Origin: Thermoplasmata archaeon
GTDB lineage: Archaea > Thermoplasmatota > JAKEGO01
DNA: 10,565 bases
Assembly (NCBI GenBank): GCA_022615805.1
Contig: JAKEGO010000196.1
Coordinates: forward strand, 1-10,565
Reading direction: 5' to 3'
Shown here: positions 4,801 to 10,565 of the stretch, piece after piece
Numbering within the stretch: position 1 is the first letter of the stretch
Layout: every line of letters begins with the position of its first letter
Made by a program: the position numbers and the translations under genes
The notes under the pieces: generated by a model
Database searches by the model: none
What the model saw: only the letters and a program-made list of their open reading frames with translations
Told to the model about the DNA's origin: nothing

Positions 4801-7392
4801 TCACCCGCCCTCTCCGCCGTCCGAAAGGGACCTGTGCAGCAGTTCGACGATGTCCATGACCAGTATCCTCGGCCCGCCCTCCTCCTTCGCCAGGCGCCTC
4901 GCTGCCTGCGCGAGGTTGTCCTTGCACGTCGGGCACGCCGACACGACCACCTCGGCGCCGACCTCCGCCGCCTCGCGCATCCTCGAGAGGGCGATGTCCA
5001 TGCTCATCTCGTTCCGGAAGCCCTTGAGGCCCCCGCCCCCGCCGCAGCAGGACGCCGACGCGCCGCTCTTCCTGAACTCCACAAGCTCCAGGTCCGGAAC
5101 GGCCTTAAGGAGGTCCCGCGGAGGATCGACGAGCTTCATGTGCCTGGCCAGGTCGCAGGGGTCGTGGTACGCCACCCTCCTCGGGAAGGGCTTCAGTTCG
5201 AGACGCCCCCCCCTCACCAGCCCGCCGAGGAATTCGACGGCATGCACGACGCGGTGGTCCCATCCGTCCAGCACCCTCGGGTAGATGTCCGCCATCGCCC
5301 GGTAGCATCCGGCGCAGGTCGCGACGACGATCTCGGCGCCCGAGGCGTCGATGGCAGCCTTGTTGCGCGCCATGGCCTCCTCGAAGCCCTGGCCCACTAG
5401 GTAGTCGAGGAAGCCGCAGCACTCCTCTCCCTCGCCGAGGGCCGTGTAACTGACGCCGGTGGCGTTGAGCAGCTCGACGATGGCGGGAGGGATGCGGAAC
5501 TCCTGGTAGGAGGCGACGCAGCCGAGGAAGAGGAGGACCTCGGGGTCATCCGACGGTGCGAACGTCCTCGGGTACAGGTCGCCCCGCTTCTCCCTGGGCT
5601 CGCCGAATGGGTTGCCGCACTCGAGGACGTTCTCCACGGCCCGGCGGTGCGCCTCCGGGAGGAGCCCCCTCTCCGCGAGGCTCGCGCGGATCCCCTGGAT
5701 GACGTTCGTGACCTTGATCCCGGAAGGGCAGACCGACTGGCACAGGTTGCAGGTCGTGCACGTGAAGAAGGCCCCGGCGATGTCCTCCCCGGGCACGTCG
5801 CGCCCGAGCATCATCGAGTACGCCTGCTGGATGCGGCCTCGGGCGATGGTGGATTCCCTCCCGCTCTGCAGGAAGACGGGACACCCGGCGCGGCAGAACC
5901 CGCACTGCACGCAGACGAGGACCTCGTCGTCGATCTCCTCCCCGAAGGAGGTGGCGAAGCCATTGCCGGCGTAGAGCTCGTCGAACGCCCACCGTGAGAA
6001 GATGTCGTCGATGTCCGGGTCGAAGCCGATCTTCCCTGGGTTCATGATCCCCTTCGGGTCGAGGGCGTCCTTTATCGCCTTCATGACATCGTGCGCGACG
6101 CCGCCGACCTCCCTCCTGACGAAGGGCGACTTCGAGATCCCGACGCCGTGTTCCGCCGAGATTGTGCCGCCGTGCCTCAAAGCGATGTCGACGAGTTCCT
6201 CGGCCACTTTCCGCGCGCCGTCCCACTGTGCCCTGTCCGTGGGGTCGCCGACGAACACGGCATGGAGGTTCCCGTCGCCGACGTGGCCGAAGGTCGCGAG
6301 CTTGACACCGTACTTGTCGGGCAACCTCTGGATCTCCCGGATGGCCTCCGGGATGGCGGCGATGGGGACGCCGATGTCCTCCAGGATGGGGATGAGCCGG
6401 TTGCGCCGCTTCCACCGCGAGAGGGAGGGGACGAGCACCCCGCGGCCGGCCCACATCTCCAGCCGCCGCTTCGGGTCGTCGGTCCAGTCGACCTGGATGG
6501 CGCCGTGCCTCCTGCATGTCCCCATCACGCGCTCGACCTGGTCGCGGACGGCGGCCGCGTGGCCGTCGAGCTCCATGATGAGGTACGTCGCAACGTCCGG
6601 GAGGTCCATCCCGCGGGCCTCGTTGACCGTCCGGATGCTCATGTTGTCCATTATCTCGCAGGTCGATAGCTGGATTCCCGACGTCAGTATCTCCGTAACG
6701 GCGTCGCCGTTGGCCTCGAGGGACCCGAACGCCGCCGTCACGATGCCAGTGTACTCCGGCTTCGGGATGATCCTGAGCGTCAATTCGGTGATGACCCCCA
6801 GGGTCCCCTCCGCCCCGGCGAACAGGTTGGACAGGTTGTACCCCGTGGACGACTTCGGTGCCTTCCGCCCCGTGCGGAGGACGCGTCCATCGGCGAGGAC
6901 CACCTCCATCCCCATGACGTAGTCCCTCGTGGTGCCGTACTTCATCGCCCTGACGCCGGAGGCGTTCAGCGAGACCATGCCTCCGACCGTGCAGATCGGC
7001 GACGAGCCGGGGTCAGGCGGGAAGAAGTAATCGGGCCCGAGGGCGGCGTTGAGGTCGTTGCAGACGACGCCGGGCTGGCAAACGACGTAGCCGTTTGGCC
7101 TGTTCACTTCGATGACGGCGTTCATCCTCGTCATGTTGAGGACGATGCCGCCCTTGACCGCCAGCGAGGCGCCCGTGACCGAGGTCCCGGCGGCCCGCGG
7201 CGTCACGGGTATCTCCGACTCGTTGGCCAGTTTCAGGACCTCGACGACATGCTCCGTGCACTGCGGGAAGACGACGGCGTCGGGCTCGGCCTGGTGGACC
7301 GACATGTCCCGCGAGTAGGACATCATCTCCACTCGGTCGGTGAATACGTTCCCCTCGCCGACGATCCCCCTCAGCCTGTCCGCGTATCTCAA
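4801..7392 (-). CDS. Fused FAD-linked oxidase and iron-sulfur subunit (GlcD-GlcF / D-lactate dehydrogenase type)
   Basis: This 863-residue protein joins two normally separate units. Residues 1 to about 210 form the FAD-binding domain, with PRAAGTSVTG (65-74) and PDPGSSPICTVGGMVSLNASG around 126-146. Residues 215-457 are the FAD-oxidase C-terminal domain, with FGHVGDGNLH (368-377) and EHGVG (414-418) carrying the conserved histidines. Two 4Fe-4S motifs follow: Cys494/497/500/504 and Cys545/548/551/555. Two CCG domains close the protein: Cys625, CC658-659, Cys693/696, and Cys746, CC782-783, Cys820/823. The CCG domains resemble those of heterodisulfide reductase and GlcF. Known relatives oxidise D-2-hydroxyacids (lactate, glycolate, 2-hydroxyglutarate) to 2-oxoacids and pass electrons to quinones or other carriers. 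No membrane segment is visible, so it is cytoplasmic or peripheral. The start is TTG at 7392, with GGAGG at 7401-7405, directly after the previous stop. All metal ligands look intact. Substrate cannot be told from sequence. Confidence 0.92.
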   Translation of the reverse strand: MRYADRLRGIVGEGNVFTDRVEMMSYSRDMSVHQAEPDAVVFPQCTEHVVEVLKLANESEIPVTPRAAGTSVTGASLAVKGGIVLNMTRMNAVIEVNRPNGYVVCQPGVVCNDLNAALGPDYFFPPDPGSSPICTVGGMVSLNASGVRAMKYGTTRDYVMGMEVVLADGRVLRTGRKAPKSSTGYNLSNLFAGAEGTLGVITELTLRIIPKPEYTGIVTAAFGSLEANGDAVTEILTSGIQLSTCEIMDNMSIRTVNEARGMDLPDVATYLIMELDGHAAAVRDQVERVMGTCRRHGAIQVDWTDDPKRRLEMWAGRGVLVPSLSRWKRRNRLIPILEDIGVPIAAIPEAIREIQRLPDKYGVKLATFGHVGDGNLHAVFVGDPTDRAQWDGARKVAEELVDIALRHGGTISAEHGVGISKSPFVRREVGGVAHDVMKAIKDALDPKGIMNPGKIGFDPDIDDIFSRWAFDELYAGNGFATSFGEEIDDEVLVCVQCGFCRAGCPVFLQSGRESTIARGRIQQAYSMMLGRDVPGEDIAGAFFTCTTCNLCQSVCPSGIKVTNVIQGIRASLAERGLLPEAHRRAVENVLECGNPFGEPREKRGDLYPRTFAPSDDPEVLLFLGCVASYQEFRIPPAIVELLNATGVSYTALGEGEECCGFLDYLVGQGFEEAMARNKAAIDASGAEIVVATCAGCYRAMADIYPRVLDGWDHRVVHAVEFLGGLVRGGRLELKPFPRRVAYHDPCDLARHMKLVDPPRDLLKAVPDLELVEFRKSGASASCCGGGGGLKGFRNEMSMDIALSRMREAAEVGAEVVVSACPTCKDNLAQAARRLAKEEGGPRILVMDIVELLHRSLSDGGEGG

Positions 7393-8382
7393 TCACGACC
7401 CCTCCGCGGTCTCCCTGCGCGGGAGCTCGCGCCCCTTGACGAGCCACGTGAGCGATGAGTTGTACGGGGTCGGCACGCCCTTTTCGGCGCCGCGCTCCAC
7501 CACCTTGCCGTTGAGGTAGGCGATCTCGGTCCGTCGGCCGGCAAGGATGTCCATGGCCATCGACGGCCTGTGGTACCCCGTGCCGTCGAGCCATGCCATG
7601 CACTCCTCCAGGAAACCGTCGTGGAACCCGTAGCCGCATGCCCTCGCGACGTCGACACCCTCCCTCATGAGCTCGCGGGCCAGGTCCCGGGTCGGCGTGT
7701 ACTCCATCATCTCCTTCATCGACTTGTTGGTGAGGGAGCACATTGCCGCGAGCCCGAGGTTGAGGATGAGCTTCTCCCACTCGTCGCGCTTGATGTCATC
7801 GGACGCGGTGGTCTCGAGCCCCGCGGCGGTCACCATCGCGGCGACCTCCGCCGCCCTCCCGCGCGAGGCGTCGGCGATGGCGCCGATGCGGTTGGGCGGG
7901 TTGAAGAACGTCATCCTCAGGTGGCCGTCCTCGATCATGACGCCGCCGTAGTTGACGACGATCCGGAGTGTGTTCTCCCGGCCGAATGCCTCGGCGATGG
8001 GCTCCTCGGTATCGAGGCCGTTCTGGAGGCTGATGAAGGTCGTCCCGTCGCCGACCACCTTCCCGAGCTCCGGTACGATGCGGTCGAGGACGTGGGCCTT
8101 CACCGACACGAAGACGATCTCTGGCTCGCGCCCGGCGAGCTGCGGGACGCCCCTGCAGATGTTCTCCGCCGGGAACCGGACGCTCATCTTCCTGGCGCCC
8201 GAGAGCCGCAGACCCTTACGCTCGATGGCGTCGAGGTGCCCGTCGAGGATGTCGACGAGGAGGACGTCGTTGCCCCCACCGGCGAGGTGCGCGGCCATGA
8301 TCCCGCCGACGGGGCCCACCCCGACGACGGCGATCCTCCTTCCCTCTCCCTTGGCCATGGGACCACGCGCCGGCGCGACCAT
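7393..8382 (-). CDS. Ketopantoate reductase family oxidoreductase (PanE/ApbA-like)
   Basis: The 329-residue protein begins its Rossmann fold with RIAVVGVGPVGG (GxGxxG at 21-26). It carries SVKAHVLD (93-100) and SLQNGLDTEE (118-127), where the asparagine contacts substrate. IKRDEWEKLILNLGL (197-211) holds the catalytic lysine, probably Lys204, and HRPSMAMDILAGRRTEIAYLNG (271-292) holds the serine and glutamate of the active site. Such enzymes reduce 2-dehydropantoate to pantoate with NADPH, but many relatives act on other 2-oxo acids. The setting, between an acyl-CoA ligase and a hydroxyacid dehydrogenase rather than with other CoA-biosynthesis genes, leaves a different 2-oxo/2-hydroxy acid substrate open. 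The ATG at 8382 overlaps the ligase stop as TGATG. Its best Shine-Dalgarno-like site is weak and distant, so it is probably coupled. An alternative ATG at 8358 gives MAKGEG directly before the fold. Confidence 0.87.
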   Translation of the reverse strand: MVAPARGPMAKGEGRRIAVVGVGPVGGIMAAHLAGGGNDVLLVDILDGHLDAIERKGLRLSGARKMSVRFPAENICRGVPQLAGREPEIVFVSVKAHVLDRIVPELGKVVGDGTTFISLQNGLDTEEPIAEAFGRENTLRIVVNYGGVMIEDGHLRMTFFNPPNRIGAIADASRGRAAEVAAMVTAAGLETTASDDIKRDEWEKLILNLGLAAMCSLTNKSMKEMMEYTPTRDLARELMREGVDVARACGYGFHDGFLEECMAWLDGTGYHRPSMAMDILAGRRTEIAYLNGKVVERGAEKGVPTPYNSSLTWLVKGRELPRRETAEGS

Positions 8383-9950
8383 CAGCCGTGCCGACCCTCT
8401 GACTTGGAGCCGAACCGCTCCCTCAGCTCCCGGTGGAGCTTCTTTCCCGAGACCGTCCGCGGCATCTCGTCGTCAGTGATGAAAATGACCCTCTTGGGGC
8501 GCTTGTAGCGCGCGACCCTCTCCCAGCAGTGGTCGATGATGGTCTCCTCGTCGATCCTCGCGCCGGGCTTCGGAACGACGACGGCGGTGACGCACTCGCC
8601 CCACTTCTCGTCCGGGAGGCCGATTATCGCGACGTCGAAGACCCCCGGGTGCGACGCGATTACCTCCTCGATCTCCGTCGGGTAGACGTTCTCGCCCCCC
8701 GTGATTATCATGTTGTCCTTCCTGTCCACGATGGAGTAGAAGCCGTCCGCGTCCATCACGGCCATGTCCCCGGCGCTGAACCACCCTCCCCGGAAGGATG
8801 CAGCGGTCCTCTCGGGCGCCTTGTGATATCCGTCGAAGAGCATCGGGCCGCTCGAGTAGAGCTCGCCGACCTCGCCGACCGGCACCTCGTCGCCGTCCTC
8901 GTCGAGGAGCTTCACGACGTCCGTGCCGAGCGACTCGTAGCCGATGGAGCCGAGCTTCCGCATCTGGTCCTCCGGCTTGAGCACGGTGACGATGCCGGCC
9001 TCCGTCGAGCCGTATCCCTCGTACAGATGCACGCCGGGGAAGAAGTCCATTATCGCCAGCTTCATCTGCTTGCTCACGGGCGCGGACGAGCACAGGAGCT
9101 TCCGTACGGAGCTCACGTCCCGGCCCCTCCCGTCCTTCGGCAGGTTGAGCATGACGTTGTAGTGCGTCGGGATGAGCGAGATGAACGTGATGCTCTCGCG
9201 CTCGATGATGTCGAGGATCTCGGCCGCCCTGAACGAGCGCGCCGGGTGGACGTAGACGCTCCCGCCGATGTACGTGAAGGTGAACGTGAAGAAGATGGAG
9301 TTGATGTGGCACAGGGGCATGACGTTCATGCAGATGTCGTGCTCGGTGAACCCGAAGTCCACGGCGTTGATGAGGTAGAACGCCACGTGCGACTCGTGGG
9401 AACGAAGGACCCCCTTCGGCCTGCCAGTGGTCCCCGAGGTGTAGATGAGGACCCAGGTGTCTGCCGGCTCGACGCGCACGTCGGGCTCCGTCTCGGGGGA
9501 GCCGGCGATGAACGCCTCGTACTGGATGTAACCCGCCGCACCCTTCCCCACGACGATGTAGTTCCCCTCCGCCACCTTGTCGAGCTCCCCCCTGATCCCA
9601 TCCACGGTGGTGACGAACTCGTCATGCACGATCATCGCCTTCGCGTCCGAGTGGTCGACGATGTACCTGATCTCCGGTCCGACCAGCCTGAAGTTAATAG
9701 GCACTATCACGATCCCCGTCTTCGCAGTGGCGAGGAAGACCTCCGCGATCTCGATGCAGTTCTCGAGCAGTACCGCAACGGCGTCCCCCTTCCTGAGCCC
9801 GAGGCCCATTAGGCTGTGCGCGAGCCTGTTGACCCTCGCGTTCGTCTCCGGGTAGGTGAACGAACGCCTCGCGTCCTTGAAGGCCACGGTGTCAGGGTAC
9901 TTCCGCGCGTTCACCTTCAGCATCTGGCCGAGGTTCATCCAGGGCTTCAT
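8382..9950 (-). CDS. AMP-forming acyl-CoA synthetase / ligase (ANL superfamily)
   Basis: The 522-residue protein activates a carboxylic acid with ATP to the acyl-adenylate and then forms the CoA thioester. All core motifs are visible: the phosphate loop LIYTSGTTGRPKG (168-180), the A5 motif YEGYGSTEAG (310-319), and GWFSAGDMAVMDADGFYSIVDRKDN (389-413) containing the adenosine-binding Asp and the hinge Arg/Lys. GGENVYPTEIEEV follows at 418-430, then PRTVSGKKLHRELR (497-510) with the adenylation lysine near 503. The start MKPWMNLGQ at 9950 overlaps the upstream TGA as ATGA and has an excellent GGAGGTG site at 9955-9961. The open frame extends further upstream, but only as an out-of-frame reading of the preceding gene. 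Length fits medium/long-chain or aromatic acid ligases. The substrate is not predictable from these motifs. No frameshift is seen. Confidence 0.92.
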   Translation of the reverse strand: MKPWMNLGQMLKVNARKYPDTVAFKDARRSFTYPETNARVNRLAHSLMGLGLRKGDAVAVLLENCIEIAEVFLATAKTGIVIVPINFRLVGPEIRYIVDHSDAKAMIVHDEFVTTVDGIRGELDKVAEGNYIVVGKGAAGYIQYEAFIAGSPETEPDVRVEPADTWVLIYTSGTTGRPKGVLRSHESHVAFYLINAVDFGFTEHDICMNVMPLCHINSIFFTFTFTYIGGSVYVHPARSFRAAEILDIIERESITFISLIPTHYNVMLNLPKDGRGRDVSSVRKLLCSSAPVSKQMKLAIMDFFPGVHLYEGYGSTEAGIVTVLKPEDQMRKLGSIGYESLGTDVVKLLDEDGDEVPVGEVGELYSSGPMLFDGYHKAPERTAASFRGGWFSAGDMAVMDADGFYSIVDRKDNMIITGGENVYPTEIEEVIASHPGVFDVAIIGLPDEKWGECVTAVVVPKPGARIDEETIIDHCWERVARYKRPKRVIFITDDEMPRTVSGKKLHRELRERFGSKSEGRHG

Positions 9951-10565
9951 CCGGCACCTCCCTTCCGGACCCGCGCATCCACCACCACCGAGCCGCCGGG
10001 CGTTGCGATTATCGGGTTGAGGTCCATCTCGGCGATGGAGGGGTTGTCGCTCACGAGCTGCGAGACGCGGGTGATGATGTCGACGAGGGCGCCCCGGTCC
10101 ACCGGAGCGGATCCGCGGAAGCCGTCGAGGAGAGCCTTGCCCCTGACGCTCGCGAGCATCCGCTCCGCCTCCGGCCTGGTGACCGGTGCGGCCTCGAAGG
10201 CGACGTCGCCCAGGAGATCGACGAGGACGCCTCCCAGGCCGAACATCACGAGATGCCCCGTGCCGGCGCCGGCGTTCGCGCCGACGACGACCTCCGTCCC
10301 CCGGGGAACCTGCTCCTGCACGAGGAAGCGCAGGTCCGCGGCGTCGATGGAGCCCCTCATCCCCTCGACGGCGCTCCGGACGGCGCCGGCGTCGCCGAGA
10401 TCGAGGGCCACGCCGCCGGCGTCGCTCTTGTGGACCACCTCCGAGCTCTCGGCCTTGACGACCACCGGATAACCGATGTCGCCGGCCGCGGCGACGGCGT
10501 CCTCCGCGTCGTCGACGACCCTCCATCTGGCCGTCGGTATGCCGTACGCCTCGAGAAGCGAATAA
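9947..10565 (-). CDS. ADP-forming acetyl/acyl-CoA synthetase, ATP-grasp (beta) domain, cut by window edge
   Basis: About 205 C-terminal residues are visible and the frame stays open to the edge. It reads SLLEAYGIPTARWRVVDDAE, then IGYPVVVKAESSEVVHKSD followed by AGGVALDL. Next come FLVQEQVPRGTEVVVGANAG, GHLVMFGLGGVLVDLLGDVA, and near the end SIAEMDLNPIIATPGGSVVVDARVR. These are the ATP-grasp_5 hallmarks: nucleotide-binding lysine in VVVKAES, the HKSD histidine used for phosphoryl transfer in known enzymes, and the metal-binding DLNP. The enzyme interconverts acyl-CoA, ADP and phosphate with acid, CoA and ATP, and is typical of archaea and some bacteria. A separate beta subunit would start only a few residues beyond the edge. 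A fused alpha-beta protein would extend about 450 residues further. Which applies cannot be seen. Its stop overlaps the ligase start. Confidence 0.9.
   Translation of the reverse strand, partial: YSLLEAYGIPTARWRVVDDAEDAVAAAGDIGYPVVVKAESSEVVHKSDAGGVALDLGDAGAVRSAVEGMRGSIDAADLRFLVQEQVPRGTEVVVGANAGAGTGHLVMFGLGGVLVDLLGDVAFEAAPVTRPEAERMLASVRGKALLDGFRGSAPVDRGALVDIITRVSQLVSDNPSIAEMDLNPIIATPGGSVVVDARVRKGGAG
9955..9961 (-). promoter_or_regulatory. Ribosome binding site of the acyl-CoA ligase, inside the preceding gene
   Basis: The minus strand reads GGAGGTG, four bases before the ATG at 9950. It settles the start of the ligase against a much longer open frame and shows that translation restarts within the end of the ATP-grasp gene. 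Confidence 0.75.

Noticed and set aside
3258..4859. Long open frame (533 codons) on the plus strand, with other long plus-strand frames at 2678-3556, 6002-6922, 7570-8508 and 8433-9812
   Set aside because: They are antiparallel readings of GC-rich minus-strand genes with complete family motifs. Their products are low-complexity, rich in Asp/Arg/His/Val or Ser/Arg/Pro, with no recognisable domain.
9951..10526. N-terminal extension of the acyl-CoA ligase frame giving a 714-residue protein
   Set aside because: The extra ~190 residues are an Arg/Gly-rich out-of-frame reading of the ATP-grasp gene. The ATG at 9950 has a near-perfect ribosome site and begins the normal ligase N-terminus.

Overview
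The window looks like a chromosomal segment of a high-G+C prokaryote, most likely an archaeon. Evidence for Archaea: the regulator gene at 2245 has a BRE/TATA-like box about 40 bases upstream and a GGTGA-type ribosome site. An ATP-grasp subunit of an ADP-forming acyl-CoA synthetase is present, and the winged-helix regulator has an archaeal look. A Thermoplasmatota-like lineage would fit, but no marker gene proves it. Every recognisable gene lies on the minus strand, and all nine visible gene ends use TGA.

Right part (2705-10565): a tightly packed operon read right to left. It encodes an ADP-forming acyl-CoA synthetase ATP-grasp domain (cut by the window edge), an AMP-forming acyl-CoA ligase, a ketopantoate-reductase-family enzyme, an 863-residue fused FAD / iron-sulfur 2-hydroxyacid dehydrogenase, an FAD/NAD(H) oxidoreductase with a redox cysteine, and a SAM methyltransferase. 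Neighbours overlap or sit within a few tens of bases, and several starts have good ribosome sites inside the preceding gene. Together they suggest oxidation or reduction of a hydroxy/oxo acid coupled to CoA-thioester formation. The actual substrate is not evident.

Middle (2246-2704): a spacer with two inverted repeats, a probable terminator zone, then an archaeal-type promoter firing leftward.

Left-middle (1033-2245): a three-gene cassette in which each stop overlaps the next start as ATGA. It encodes a winged-helix regulator, a YwgA/Panacea-like protein and a MazF/PemK-family toxin. This looks like a tripartite toxin-antitoxin module. The middle gene carries an in-frame TAG at codon 40, although coding sequence clearly continues beyond it.

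Left end (1-1032): a non-coding stretch with a decayed copy of the 3' end of the methyltransferase gene (699-912), then a cluster of GATATGC boxes with two palindromes. These lie just upstream of the AT-rich N-terminal part of an Mrr-type restriction endonuclease gene that runs off the edge. The left 2.2 kb reads as accessory (defence/toxin) DNA joined to a housekeeping or catabolic operon, with methyltransferase 3'-end sequence on both sides of the toxin cassette.
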